Positions 1 through 9,122 of a DNA stretch of 19,333 bases are shown here, piece after piece; the first letter of the stretch is position 1, and the number at the start of each line of letters is the position of its first letter. Both the position numbers and the translations under genes were made by a program. Location of the stretch: the NCBI GenBank assembly GCA_040255345.1, contig JBDZUV010000054.1:1-19333 (forward strand), given 5' to 3'. Source of the DNA: JAFDWI01 sp040255345. Its GTDB lineage: Bacteria; Actinomycetota; Acidimicrobiia; Acidimicrobiales; Iamiaceae. The notes under the pieces were generated by a model. That model had not been told where the DNA came from. It made no database searches and saw only the letters and a program-made list of their open reading frames with translations.

Positions 1-46
1 CCGTGACGTCCACCACGACCGTGCCCGCCGTCAGCGTTGCTGCCAT
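1..46 (-). CDS. Possible start of a gene running off the left edge
   Basis: A minus-strand ATG at 46 opens a frame that runs to the window edge without a stop. It reads MAATLTAGTVVVDVT, with a hydrophobic beta-strand-like stretch. Only 15 codons are visible, so the product cannot be named. A plus-strand frame ending at the TGA at 78-80 is also open here and could instead be the tail of an upstream gene. I see no clear promoter or ribosome-binding site. The minus-strand reading is slightly preferred because the following operon has the same orientation. Confidence 0.25.
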   Translation of the reverse strand, partial: MAATLTAGTVVVDVT

Positions 47-163
47 TCCGGTGTCGGCACGACCCGCCTACACGGGCTGAACCCGTCGAACCACGACCTC
101 GACGGAGCGCCACCCGTGGCTGGCGGTCGCGAGAGTGCGCCCGCCCGGTGACCAGCCGACCCG

Positions 164-1132
164 TCAGATGAACGCTCGGGCGACCAGCCCGACGGTGCCC
201 GCGGCCACGAATGCCGCGGGCACGGTGATCAGCCACGCCAGGGCGATCCGCTGGGCGTGCTGCCACCGGATCCGCCGGTAGCCTTCGGCCGCACCGCACC
301 CCACCAGTGACGCCGTCACGACCTGCGTGGTGCTCACGGGCAGGCCCACCGCTGCCGCCGAGACGACGGCCACCGTCGACGCGACCTTCGCCGTCGCGAC
401 CTGACGGGGACGCAACGCCACGATGCCACTGCCGACCGAGGACGACAGGCGGAACAGCCCGACCACGCTTCCGGCCGCGAAGCACGACGCCAACCCACAC
501 AGCAACCACGCATCACCACCGATCGAGCCCGGGCTGCGCTGCAGGGCGAGCGCGAGCAGCGCCACCATCACCTGCGCGCCGTTCGCGCCATATGCGACGC
601 ACAGCAGCAGGAACGACCCGAACTGGCGACGAGCGACCCACCGCCAGGTTCGCCCGGTCGGGGCCACCCAACGCTGGGCGCGGGTCACCGCCCACGCCAG
701 ACCGGCGCCGACCCACGGAGTCAACGCCGCCGCCAGGAACACCGCGCCGACCGTGCCCCCGTCGACGCCGAGACCCAAGCCGAGTCCGACGCCGGTGAGC
801 GCGCCGATCAGTGCCGCGAACAGACTCGTGGGCAGACCTCTGGCCGACAACAGCCCCACCAAGGCGACACTGACGACCAGCACCGTCGCCAGCGCCACCG
901 CGTGACCCGTCCCGTCGAACACGGCGAGATCCTCGGCGATCGTCCGCGCCACGCCGGTGCCCAGCACCGCCGGCCCCACCCCCACCGCGACGGCGAGCAC
1001 GACCACGGGCACCCAGGGGGGATTCGTCGCTCCGCGCAGCTGCACCGCCACCAACGTGCCGCCGTTGTTGGCGCCGGTCACCCCGGCGAATGCGAACACT
1101 CCGGCCGCCAACGCCGCGTCGACCGGCGTCAC
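164..1132 (-). CDS. PiT-family (inorganic phosphate) transporter, small and with degenerate signature motifs
   Basis: This 322-residue protein is almost entirely hydrophobic, with about ten membrane segments, and shows the two inverted halves typical of PiT (PF01384) ion-coupled phosphate transporters. The half-site GLPTSLFAALIGALTG (about 99-114) and the later GLPVSTTQVVTASLVG match the conserved PVSTT-type loops. The usual GANDxAN signatures are altered: residues 20-23 read GANN and residues 182-185 read GANG, so the aspartate that helps bind phosphate or sodium is missing in both halves. The protein is also shorter than most PiT proteins (over 400 residues in many bacteria). It starts at GTG 1132, 22 bases after the stop of the PhoU-like gene, so the two are probably co-transcribed. 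PiT plus a DUF47 protein is a common pair. Phosphate is the likely substrate, but the altered motifs leave room for another anion. Confidence 0.85.
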   Translation of the reverse strand: MTPVDAALAAGVFAFAGVTGANNGGTLVAVQLRGATNPPWVPVVVLAVAVGVGPAVLGTGVARTIAEDLAVFDGTGHAVALATVLVVSVALVGLLSARGLPTSLFAALIGALTGVGLGLGLGVDGGTVGAVFLAAALTPWVGAGLAWAVTRAQRWVAPTGRTWRWVARRQFGSFLLLCVAYGANGAQVMVALLALALQRSPGSIGGDAWLLCGLASCFAAGSVVGLFRLSSSVGSGIVALRPRQVATAKVASTVAVVSAAAVGLPVSTTQVVTASLVGCGAAEGYRRIRWQHAQRIALAWLITVPAAFVAAGTVGLVARAFI

Positions 1133-1154
1133 CGCAGACCGCCCGTCCCCACGG

Positions 1155-1808
1155 TCACTGCTGACGTTTCACCGCGCCGTCGGCGAGCGCGTCGGCGGCC
1201 TCGCCGAGGCTGCGTCCGACCATGTCGAGGCGATGCAGCAGCTCCCACTGTTTGAGTGCTTCACCGTCGATCTTCGAGGCGAACAGGTCGCGCAGCGCCT
1301 CCTGGTACAGCCGGCGCACCGCACCGGCGCCCTTGCGGGCCGCGAGCGTCGCATCGGTGATGGCCTCGGGCGGACCGGCCAGCGCGTCGACGGCCACGGC
1401 GAGACCTTCGATCCCCTCGATGAGGGCCTTGATGATCGGTTTGGCGAAACGCCGGTCTTCGACGTCGTACATGTCGACCTCCCGGGCGAAGTCACGCAGG
1501 TGGTCGAGCACGTCGTCGATCGAACGCGAGAGTCTGAAGAGATCTTCGCGGTCGATCGGGGTGACCAGCGACCGGGAAAGCTGTTCGACCAGTCTGGCCC
1601 GGGCTTCGTCACCCCGATGTTCGATGTCGCCGATCTCGTCGCGCACGTCGCCGGCGCTGGGCGGGTGCCGCTTCATCGTGCCCTTCCGCACCAGCTCGGC
1701 ACCCTCGAGGGTGGCCGCGACCTGCTCACCCAACAGGTCGGCGAACATCTGGCCCGAGCGTCCCGAGAGCTGGGCGACCACTCGGCGTAGTCGGCCCTGT
1801 CCGGTCAC
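1155..1808 (-). CDS. PhoU-like DUF47 protein, probable accessory or regulator of the PiT transporter
   Basis: This 217-residue soluble, mostly helical protein is rich in charged residues. It fits the DUF47/PhoU_div family (PF01865), which forms three- to six-helix bundles and is often encoded beside PiT transporters. Supporting features are the N-terminal helix with QMFADLLGEQVAATLEGAEL, the HRGDEARARLVEQLSRSLVTPIDRED stretch in which metal-binding E/D-rich helices lie, and the internal pattern SIDDVLDHL. In this family the segment PIDREDLFRLSRSIDDV is highly characteristic. The start chosen is GTG 1808, because no better start lies upstream. The gene is first in the two-gene operon. The role inferred from context is gating or regulating phosphate uptake by the adjacent transporter; no biochemical role is visible in the sequence. 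Confidence 0.88.
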   Translation of the reverse strand: MTGQGRLRRVVAQLSGRSGQMFADLLGEQVAATLEGAELVRKGTMKRHPPSAGDVRDEIGDIEHRGDEARARLVEQLSRSLVTPIDREDLFRLSRSIDDVLDHLRDFAREVDMYDVEDRRFAKPIIKALIEGIEGLAVAVDALAGPPEAITDATLAARKGAGAVRRLYQEALRDLFASKIDGEALKQWELLHRLDMVGRSLGEAADALADGAVKRQQ

Positions 1809-1887
1809 CGACGAGGCCCGGCCTGGCAGCAGCGACCGGCGCCGAGGTGACGACCAGGAACCTGCTGGGCCGTGCTCAGCGGCCTCC

Positions 1888-1893
1888 TAGGCT
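1888..1893 (+). promoter_or_regulatory. Putative -10 box (TAGGCT) for the SDR gene
   Basis: TAGGCT fits the actinobacterial -10 consensus TAnnnT and ends 8 bases before the ATG at 1902. Transcription would therefore begin at or next to the start codon, giving a leaderless mRNA. No recognisable -35 element or Shine-Dalgarno sequence is present, which agrees with this reading. Confidence 0.5.
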
Positions 1894-1901
1894 GGCCGAC
1901 C

Positions 1902-2651
1902 ATGGATCTCAGACTGGACGGCAAGGTCGCACTCGTCACCGGCGCATCTCGGGGAATCGGTCTCGCGACCGCCCGAGCGTTGGCCGCGTCGGGCGCCACG
2001 GTGATGCTCTCGTCGCGCAAGCAGGACGCGCTGGAGGCCGCCGCGGCGACGATCGACGGCCCCACCGGCGTCTTCGCAGCGAACGCCGGTGACCCCGACG
2101 CCGCGGCGGCGTGCGTGGCCACCACCGTCGAACAGTTCGGGGCCGTCGACATCCTGGTCAACAACGCCGCCACGAACCCGTATTTCGGTCGAGCGATCGA
2201 CATCGACCTTCCACGGTACGACAAAACCTGGCAGGTCAACCTCCGGGGCATGTTGGTCTGGACCCAGCAGGCCTACCAGGCGTCGATGGCCGAGCGGGGC
2301 GGCACCGTGATCAACCTCGCCTCGATCGGTGGGATCACCGTCGAGGCCGGCATCGGCATCTACAACACCACCAAGGCCGCGGTGATCCACCTCACCAGGA
2401 ACCTCGCCCACGAACTCGGCCCGGACGTGCGCGTGAACGCGATCGCGCCGGGTCTGGTCAAGACCGACCTGGCGCGGGCGCTGTGGGAGGGCAACGAAGA
2501 GGCGATCTCCCGGCACCTTCCGCTGCGACGCCTCGGCGAACCGGCAGACATCGCGAACATGGCCGTCTTCCTGGCCTCGGATGCCGCCTCGTGGATCACC
2601 GGCCAGACCATGGTCGTCGACGGCGGCGCGACCCTCGGCTCGATCACCTGA
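1902..2651 (+). CDS. Classical short-chain dehydrogenase/reductase (FabG-like)
   Basis: The 249-residue protein is a classical SDR with a Rossmann fold. Visible motifs are the cofactor glycine motif TGASRGIG (13-20), NNAA (87-90), the structural Asn113, and the catalytic Ser141, Tyr154 and Lys158 (IYNTTKAA). The PG motif in IAPGLVKTDLARAL and the C-terminal ITGQTMVVDGG are also typical. SRK at 38-40, after the second beta strand, suggests NADP(H) preference. The start at ATG 1902 is preferred over the in-frame GTG at 1872 because the family begins with LDGKVALVTG and a TAGGCT box sits 8 bases upstream. The substrate cannot be told from sequence; FabG-type 3-oxoacyl or alcohol reductases are the nearest guess. 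The stop codon ends exactly at the assembly gap. Confidence 0.92.
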   Translation: MDLRLDGKVALVTGASRGIGLATARALAASGATVMLSSRKQDALEAAAATIDGPTGVFAANAGDPDAAAACVATTVEQFGAVDILVNNAATNPYFGRAIDIDLPRYDKTWQVNLRGMLVWTQQAYQASMAERGGTVINLASIGGITVEAGIGIYNTTKAAVIHLTRNLAHELGPDVRVNAIAPGLVKTDLARALWEGNEEAISRHLPLRRLGEPADIANMAVFLASDAASWITGQTMVVDGGATLGSIT

Positions 2652-2751
2652 NNNNNNNNNNNNNNNNNNNNNNNNNNNNNNNNNNNNNNNNNNNNNNNNN
2701 NNNNNNNNNNNNNNNNNNNNNNNNNNNNNNNNNNNNNNNNNNNNNNNNNNN
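2652..2751. other. Assembly gap of 100 N
   Basis: One hundred consecutive N, the conventional placeholder for a scaffold join of unknown length. It separates the 3' end of the SDR gene from the missing 3' part of the membrane protein gene on the other strand. Real distance and content are unknown, so reading frames drawn across it are meaningless. Confidence 0.98.
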
Positions 2752-3185
2752 CCGACCACCCATCGGGCCAGGGCGAGGCCGGTGGGCCCGCCCGCATCGA
2801 GCGCCCCGGCCACCACGGCGAGCGCGCCGACGACGGCGGCCACGAGATCGAGCCGGTCGGCCACCGGGGTCGGTGCGTCTTCGGCCGCACCCGGGAGGTC
2901 TCGTGTGCGCGCGGATTGCGACCGGTACGCCCGGTGCTCCACGAGTGACCAGGCCATCGCCACCACGGAGATCCCCAGGAAGATCGCGGCCGCCACGTCA
3001 CGGGCAGTCAGCCAGGTCCCGACCACCGCAGAACTCAGCGCGCAGATCGCCAGGATGAGCGCGAACAACCGGATCACCCAGGTCGCACCGAACACGAGCC
3101 GCCGCCGGAACCCGATCACGACCTGCCAGATGAGGCACCCGGCCGCCCATCCGATGAACAGGGTCGCAACGTCCATCCGGATCAC
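2752..3185 (-). CDS. Truncated integral membrane protein of unknown function (3' end lost in gap)
   Basis: The visible 144 codons encode a membrane protein with about four hydrophobic segments: roughly residues 6-25, 38-62, 66-82 and, after a charged loop, 117-135. The loop holds a basic patch followed by an acidic, proline-containing stretch (ARTRDLPGAAEDAPTP). The frame enters the N gap open, so the C-terminus is missing. I recognise no family. The start is placed at GTG 3185 because a TAGCCT box ends 7 bases before it, suggesting a leaderless mRNA; the ATG at 3176, three codons later, is the alternative. The lipBA gene lies upstream on the same strand, but the promoter box between them suggests separate transcription. 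Confidence 0.6.
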
Positions 3186-3192
3186 GCGGGAA

Positions 3193-3198
3193 AGGCTA
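3193..3198 (-). promoter_or_regulatory. Putative -10 box (TAGCCT) for the truncated membrane protein
   Basis: On the minus strand TAGCCT is followed by 7 bases and then an in-frame GTG (3185). The spacing matches leaderless starts elsewhere in the window. There is no Shine-Dalgarno-like sequence before GTG 3185 or ATG 3176. Confidence 0.45.
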
Positions 3199-3228
3199 GG
3201 ACAGCGCCTGTTGCGGCCAGGAACCTGA

Positions 3229-3258
3229 GCCGACGGCAGTCGACTCGCCATCGTCGGC
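3229..3258 (-). terminator. Possible weak terminator hairpin after lipBA
   Basis: GCCGACG (3229-3235) and CGTCGGC (3252-3258) form a perfect 7-bp inverted repeat with a 16-base loop, about 20 bases downstream of the lipBA stop codon on the minus strand. There is no T-tract, and the loop is long, so this is only a candidate. Confidence 0.3.
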
Positions 3259-3276
3259 GGCCGGCTGCCCGGGTCG

Positions 3277-5034
<1,758 letters not shown>

Positions 5035-5065
5035 CGACTCGGCCCCGTCTGGTGCGTCCGGGGCG

Positions 5066-6529
5066 TCATGCGAGTTCGGTGTCCCAGTCCCGAGTCTCGA
5101 GGTTCTCCTTGACCTTCGCGAGGAACGCGGCGGCGTAGGCGCCGTCGAAGGCCCGGTGGTCGAAGCCCAGGGCCAACAGCCCGACCGAGTGGATCCCGAT
5201 CGCCTCGGTGCCATCGGCCGCGGTGACCACCACCGGCTTGCGGCTGACGCCTTCGGTCGAGAGGATGGCCACCTCGGGCTGGGAGATGATCGCCCCGGTG
5301 AAGTGCGTGCCGTAGGGCCCCGGGTTCGAGATCGTGAAGGTCCCGCCGGTGATGTCGTCGATCGACAGGCTGTTCGAACGGGCCCGCTCGGCGACGGCCT
5401 TGATCTCACGGGCGACCGCTCGGAGCCGCAGCCCGTCGGCACCGTGGATGACCGGCACGATCAATCCCTCGTGGTGCAGATCGACGGCGATGCCGAGGTT
5501 GATGTCGCCGTGCACGATGAGCGAACCGTCGCCCACCGACGCGTTCACGTACGGGTACTCACGGATGGCGTCGACGACGGCCATCGTGATGAAGGGCAGA
5601 TAGCTGAGCGAGAACCCTTCGGTCTGTTTGAACGCCGCCCCGTGACGGCGGCGGACCTCTTCGACCGCCTCGTAGTCGACCTCGTTGGTCATCAGCACGT
5701 GGGGTGCGACGGCCTTGGAATAGACCATGTGCTCGCCGGTGAGTCGGCGCATCTTGTTGAACGGTTCGACGGTGTCCCGTGCGCCGGGTGCCACCGGTGC
5801 CCGGTCGGGAGTGCGCCGTTGCGGGGCAGCCTGCGCCGGGGGCGCGGCCGGCGGTTGCGCCTGGGCGGTCGGTGCCTGCTGGGCCGATGCGTCGTCGCCG
5901 GGTGCCTGGCCGCGTCGGCCGTCGATGACCGCCTCGACGTCACGGCGCGTGATGCGTCCGCCCGGGCCGGTGCCGGTGATCGTCGAAGGGTCGAGGCCGT
6001 GGTCGTTCACGAGCGACCGCACGACCGGTGAGAGCAGCACCGACGCATCCGATCCGGCGGCCGAACCAGCAGCGGTCGGTGCCGTCGGTGCCGGCCCCGG
6101 CGCGGCGCTCTGGTCTGGCGGCGTCGACTCGGACGCGCCACCGGCCGTCGCCGGGCCCGGTGGAGTCGGCGCGGGGTCACCAGCACCCGCCGGTTGCGGC
6201 GACGCCTCTTCGGGCACCGCGGCCGGGGGCTGCTCGGCGGCTGACGGCTCCGAGGCGGCCGGAGTCTCGTCGCCACCGCCCGTCGGCGCGTCGGCGGCGT
6301 CGCCGACGACGGCCAACACGGCTCCCACGTCGACGGTCTCACCCTCGGGGACTCTGATCTCGGTCAGCACTCCCGACGCCGGTGAGGGCACCTCGGAGTC
6401 GACCTTGTCGGTGGACACCTCGTACAGCGGCTCATCGATCTCGACGGTGTCGCCGACGGCCTTGAACCACTGCGTGATCGTGCCCTCGGTGACGGTTTCA
6501 CCGAGTTGGGGAAGGGTCACGTCTGCCAT
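5066..6529 (-). CDS. Dihydrolipoamide acyltransferase, E2 subunit of a 2-oxo acid dehydrogenase complex
   Basis: The 487-residue protein has the full E2 layout: one lipoyl domain (1-76) with the lipoylated Lys42 in STDKVDSEV, an Ala/Pro-rich flexible linker (77-162), the E3/E1-binding domain (163-205, ending GPGGRITRRDVEAVI), a second linker (206-250) and the trimeric acyltransferase core (251-487). The core ends with the catalytic motif HRAFDG (His458, Asp462). It transfers acyl groups to CoA in the cytoplasm. Sequence alone does not tell pyruvate from 2-oxoglutarate type; in Actinomycetota one E2 may serve both. The start at ATG 6529 gives the canonical lipoyl N-terminus MADVTLPQLGE and is preceded by AAAGGAG with 12-base spacing. 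Lpd is encoded 35 bases upstream and the LipB-LipA fusion 31 bases downstream, so E2 lies between its partner E3 and the enzymes that lipoylate it. Confidence 0.94.
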   Translation of the reverse strand: MADVTLPQLGETVTEGTITQWFKAVGDTVEIDEPLYEVSTDKVDSEVPSPASGVLTEIRVPEGETVDVGAVLAVVGDAADAPTGGGDETPAASEPSAAEQPPAAVPEEASPQPAGAGDPAPTPPGPATAGGASESTPPDQSAAPGPAPTAPTAAGSAAGSDASVLLSPVVRSLVNDHGLDPSTITGTGPGGRITRRDVEAVIDGRRGQAPGDDASAQQAPTAQAQPPAAPPAQAAPQRRTPDRAPVAPGARDTVEPFNKMRRLTGEHMVYSKAVAPHVLMTNEVDYEAVEEVRRRHGAAFKQTEGFSLSYLPFITMAVVDAIREYPYVNASVGDGSLIVHGDINLGIAVDLHHEGLIVPVIHGADGLRLRAVAREIKAVAERARSNSLSIDDITGGTFTISNPGPYGTHFTGAIISQPEVAILSTEGVSRKPVVVTAADGTEAIGIHSVGLLALGFDHRAFDGAYAAAFLAKVKENLETRDWDTELA

Positions 6530-6541
6530 GGTGGGGACTCG

Positions 6542-6548
6542 CTCCTTT
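6542..6548 (-). promoter_or_regulatory. Shine-Dalgarno sequence of the E2 gene
   Basis: AAAGGAG on the minus strand lies 12 bases before ATG 6529. The spacing is long but this is the only good anti-16S match near the start, and it sits in the 35-base lpd-E2 gap, which supports translation from an operon mRNA. Confidence 0.55.
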
Positions 6549-6564
6549 GCGAGAGAGGAAAAGT

Positions 6565-7974
6565 TCAGGTGTGGAGGCCACGTCCGGTGAGCGCGAGGAC
6601 CGTTTCGCCGAAGTTCTCCGACAGCGTCGGGTGCGGTTGGATCAGATGGGCGACGTCGTCGACCGTGGCTTCCCAGTTGACCGAGAAGTACCCCATGCCG
6701 AGCTGTTCGGTGACCCACGGGCCCGACAGGTGCACACCCAGGATCCGCCCGGCCCTGCCATCCGCGTTCTTCTCGGCGACGATCTTCACCGTGCCCTCGG
6801 TGTCACCGACGATCAGGGCGCGCGACGTGCCGCCCCAGGGGTGTTTCGACGACACCACCTCATAGCCGGCGTCTTTCGCGGCCTGCTCGGTGAGCCCCGC
6901 CCAGGCGATCTCGGGGTGGGTGTACACGCACCACGGCACACCCGAGTAGTCGATCGGGACGGCCGTCTCACCCAGGATCTGCTTGATCACGAGCATCGCC
7001 TCGGCGAAGCCGATGTGGGCGAGACCCGGTGTGGCGATCACGTCGCCCACCGCGTATACACCGTCTGCGGCGGTGCGGCAGTACTCGTCGACCTCGACGA
7101 ATCCCTTGCCGTCCACGTTCACGCCGGTGGCCGGATCGACGAGATCGTCGGTCATCGCCCGGCGACCGACCGACACGATCACCACGTCGCAGTCGATGTC
7201 GTCGCCACCCTCGACGTGCACCGTCGTGCCCGAGTCACCCGGCGTGTGCCCCGAGACCTTCGCACCGGTGGTGATCGTCACGCCCCGCTTGGAGAGCGAG
7301 CGCTGCACCGGTCTGACGACGTCGGGATCGGCGCCGGGCAGGATGGCAGGCAACGCCTCGAGCAGAGTCACCCGGCTGCCCAGGTCGCCCAGCATCGACG
7401 CGAACTCGCAGCCCACCACGCCGCCGCCGATGATCACGACCCGTTCGGGCACCTGGTCGAGCTCGAACACCTCGTCGGAGGTGAGCACGACTCCGCCGTC
7501 GATGTCGAACCCGGGGATGGTCCGGGGCACCGACCCCGCCGCCAGGATCACGTGGGCACCGGTCAACTCGGTCGACGACCCGTCGGCCCCGGTGACCGTG
7601 ACCCTGTGGTCGGACCCGAGACGGCCGACCCCTTCGTAGACGGTGACCTTGCGGTTCTTCAACAGGCCCGACACGCCGCCGACGAGTTTGTCGACGACCT
7701 GGGACTTGCGCGCGAACAGCGCCGTGGCGTCGACCTTCGGGGAGTCGGCGACGACGCCGAACTCCGCGGCGCCGGCCACGGTGCGGTAGACCGCCGCCGC
7801 CTCGAGCAACTCCTTCGCGGGGATGCAGCCACGGTTCAGACAGGTGCCCCCCACCTTGTCCTTTTCGACCACGGCGATGTGCAGCCCGGCGGCGGCGCCG
7901 TACAGCGCGGCCGCGTATCCTCCCGGGCCTGCTCCGATGATGACGACGTCGAATGACTCTGCCAGCGGGACCAC
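6565..7974 (-). CDS. lpdA: Dihydrolipoyl dehydrogenase (E3)
   Basis: This 469-residue FAD flavoprotein reoxidises dihydrolipoamide on E2 and reduces NAD+. The FAD motif GAGPGG is at 14-19. The redox-active disulfide is Cys45 and Cys50 in GGTCLNRGC. The NAD site IIGGGVVGCEFASMLGDLG lies near 180-200, and the second FAD contact TAADGVYAVGDV follows. The dimer-interface active-site pair is His448 and Glu453 in HPTLSE. The length is normal. The start is GTG 7974; a TAGGGT box lies 18 bases upstream and a GGAGG overlaps the start region, so the 5' leader is very short. It is the first gene of the lpd > E2 > lipBA operon. The same E3 would serve the pyruvate dehydrogenase of the AceE encoded at the right end. 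Confidence 0.96.
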   Translation of the reverse strand: MVPLAESFDVVIIGAGPGGYAAALYGAAAGLHIAVVEKDKVGGTCLNRGCIPAKELLEAAAVYRTVAGAAEFGVVADSPKVDATALFARKSQVVDKLVGGVSGLLKNRKVTVYEGVGRLGSDHRVTVTGADGSSTELTGAHVILAAGSVPRTIPGFDIDGGVVLTSDEVFELDQVPERVVIIGGGVVGCEFASMLGDLGSRVTLLEALPAILPGADPDVVRPVQRSLSKRGVTITTGAKVSGHTPGDSGTTVHVEGGDDIDCDVVIVSVGRRAMTDDLVDPATGVNVDGKGFVEVDEYCRTAADGVYAVGDVIATPGLAHIGFAEAMLVIKQILGETAVPIDYSGVPWCVYTHPEIAWAGLTEQAAKDAGYEVVSSKHPWGGTSRALIVGDTEGTVKIVAEKNADGRAGRILGVHLSGPWVTEQLGMGYFSVNWEATVDDVAHLIQPHPTLSENFGETVLALTGRGLHT

Positions 7975-7992
7975 CTCCAGGGATCGGATCCC

Positions 7993-7998
7993 ACCCTA
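7993..7998 (-). promoter_or_regulatory. Putative -10 box (TAGGGT) for the lpd > E2 > lipBA operon
   Basis: TAGGGT on the minus strand ends 18 bases before GTG 7974, predicting a leader of about 10 bases. No clear -35 element is visible. It has the same TAGnnT form as other boxes in this window. Confidence 0.45.
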
Positions 7999-8115
7999 GT
8001 GCCGAGTCAGGCGACCTTTGCGAGGTCGGAGCGAGCCACCGGCGTGGCCCGCGACCATTCAGGACCGCGGCGTTCAGCGCGGCGTGCGCCGACGATGCAG
8101 ATGGCGCCCGGTCGG

Positions 8116-8153
8116 TCGCCGCTACTTCGCGATGTCGCCGCTATTTCGCGATG
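8116..8153. repeat. 19-bp tandem duplication over the 3' end of the small ORF
   Basis: TCGCCGCTACTTCGCGATG (8116-8134) is followed directly by TCGCCGCTATTTCGCGATG (8135-8153), identical at 18 of 19 bases. The copies cover the stop codon of the small minus-strand ORF, and the second stop (8122-8124) is a duplicate of the first (8141-8143). It looks like a recent slippage or unequal-crossover event. The rest of 7975-8350 holds only the two promoter boxes and the small ORF; no other gene is convincing. Confidence 0.85.
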
Positions 8154-8233
8154 AGGACGAGTTGGAGCGCGCCAGCACCCAGGATCGCGATGCCACAGAC
8201 GATCGCAGCGATGATCAGTCGACGGGTGCTCAC
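8141..8233 (-). CDS. Small hydrophobic peptide (about 30 residues), probably leaderless
   Basis: A GTG at 8233 opens a 30-codon frame ending in TAG at 8141. It reads MSTRRLIIAAIVCGIAILGA, continues with GALQLVLIAK and stops. This is one transmembrane helix (about 6-28) with an Arg-Arg pair on the inner side and a single lysine at the end, a typical small inner-membrane protein. A TAGAAT box ends 9 bases before the GTG, fitting a leaderless start; an upstream in-frame GTG at 8242 touches the box and is less likely. It is divergent from dprE2 and separate from the lpd operon. I recognise no family. The evidence is composition, the promoter spacing and the clean short frame; chance remains possible. 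Confidence 0.5.
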   Translation of the reverse strand: MSTRRLIIAAIVCGIAILGAGALQLVLIAK

Positions 8234-8242
8234 AGCGCCCAC

Positions 8243-8248
8243 ATTCTA
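8243..8248 (-). promoter_or_regulatory. Putative -10 box (TAGAAT) for the small peptide
   Basis: TAGAAT is the closest match to a bacterial -10 hexamer in the window. Read on the minus strand it is followed by GTGGGCGCT and then GTG 8233, so transcription would begin at the start codon. Confidence 0.5.
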
Positions 8249-8350
8249 TTGGCGCACCACGCCTCGGAGGGCCTCCGGTGTCGGCTGCACCGCGCCCACC
8301 TGCGAGACTGTGCACACGTCCTGACCACTGCTGAACCGGAGACCTCGACC

Positions 8351-9121
8351 ATGCGTGACGCATTCGGTGCCGTCCAATCCGTCCTCGTTCTGGGTGGCGG
8401 ATCAGAGATCGCCCAGGTGACCGTGGAGCGCATGGTCCGTGAAGGCCACACCACTCGGGTGGTGCTGGCGGCGCGGGACCCCGAGGCATTGACCGACGCG
8501 GTCACCGCGCTCACCACGGCCGGGGCGACCGAGGTCGAAACCGTCGCCTTCGACGCGCTCGACCCGAAGGCGCACGTCGCCACGATCGACGAGTTGTTCG
8601 CCCGCGACGGCGACATCGACGTCGTGCTGCTCGCGTTCGGGGTCCTGGGTGACCAGGAGGCGTTCGAAGCCGACCCGGTGGCCGCCGCGGAGGCGGTGAC
8701 CGTGAACCACGCCGGAGCGGTGTCGTCGGGGCTGGCCGCGGCACGCGGCCTGCGGGCCCAGGGGCACGGCAGCCTCGTCGTGTTGTCGTCGGTCGCCGGC
8801 GAACGGGCCCGGCGGTCGAATTTCGTCTACGGGTCGTCCAAGGCCGGTCTCGACGCCTTCGCACAGGGGTTGAGTGACTCGCTCGTGGGCACCGGCGTGG
8901 ACGTGCTCATCGTCCGGCCAGGCTTCGTGCACACCAAGATGACCGAAGGTCTCGACCCGGCACCGATGTCGACCACCCCCGAAGCGGTCGCCGACGCGAT
9001 CATCGACGGGTTGGCCCGGCACAAACGGATCGTCTGGGTACCCGGCGTACTCCGCCTGGCATTCTCGGGTATGCGCCACCTGCCGACACCGTTGTGGCGA
9101 CGGGTCTCCGCAGACGCCTGA
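8351..9121 (+). CDS. dprE2: Decaprenylphosphoryl-2-keto-erythro-pentose reductase
   Basis: The 256-residue SDR matches mycobacterial DprE2 (Rv3791) closely: the nucleotide motif LGGGSEIA (14-21), FDALD (67-71), LLAFGVLGD (93-101), Ser146/147, and the active-site block SNFVYGSSKAGLDAF (156-170) with Tyr160 and Lys164, followed by RPGFVHTKM. DprE2 reduces the 2-keto intermediate made by DprE1 to decaprenylphosphoryl-beta-D-arabinose (DPA) using NADH. The start at ATG 8351 is chosen because family members begin about ten residues before the glycine motif; the frame is open further upstream without coding character. The gene ends one base before the first possible start of the UbiA-type gene, so the three DPA genes form an operon. 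The mycobacterial order dprE1-dprE2 is changed here to dprE2-ubiA-dprE1. Confidence 0.93.
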   Translation: MRDAFGAVQSVLVLGGGSEIAQVTVERMVREGHTTRVVLAARDPEALTDAVTALTTAGATEVETVAFDALDPKAHVATIDELFARDGDIDVVLLAFGVLGDQEAFEADPVAAAEAVTVNHAGAVSSGLAAARGLRAQGHGSLVVLSSVAGERARRSNFVYGSSKAGLDAFAQGLSDSLVGTGVDVLIVRPGFVHTKMTEGLDPAPMSTTPEAVADAIIDGLARHKRIVWVPGVLRLAFSGMRHLPTPLWRRVSADA

Positions 9122-9122
9122 C

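Noticed and set aside
957..1790. 277-codon plus-strand frame antisense to the PhoU-like and PiT genes
   Set aside because: Both minus-strand proteins have clear family patterns; this frame has none and is a shadow.
5035..5442. 136-codon upstream extension of the lipBA frame
   Set aside because: It overlaps the certain E2 acyltransferase core in another frame and is Ser/Arg/Pro-rich with no LipB homology.
8265..8277. Short inverted repeat CGGAGG-G-CCTCCG upstream of dprE2
   Set aside because: Six-bp arms are common by chance in this composition, and no second copy or promoter element supports an operator.
7953..8324. Plus-strand frame of 123 codons between lpd and dprE2
   Set aside because: It overlaps the start of lpd and the small peptide, has no ribosome-binding site and has mixed composition without hydrophobic or catalytic patterns.
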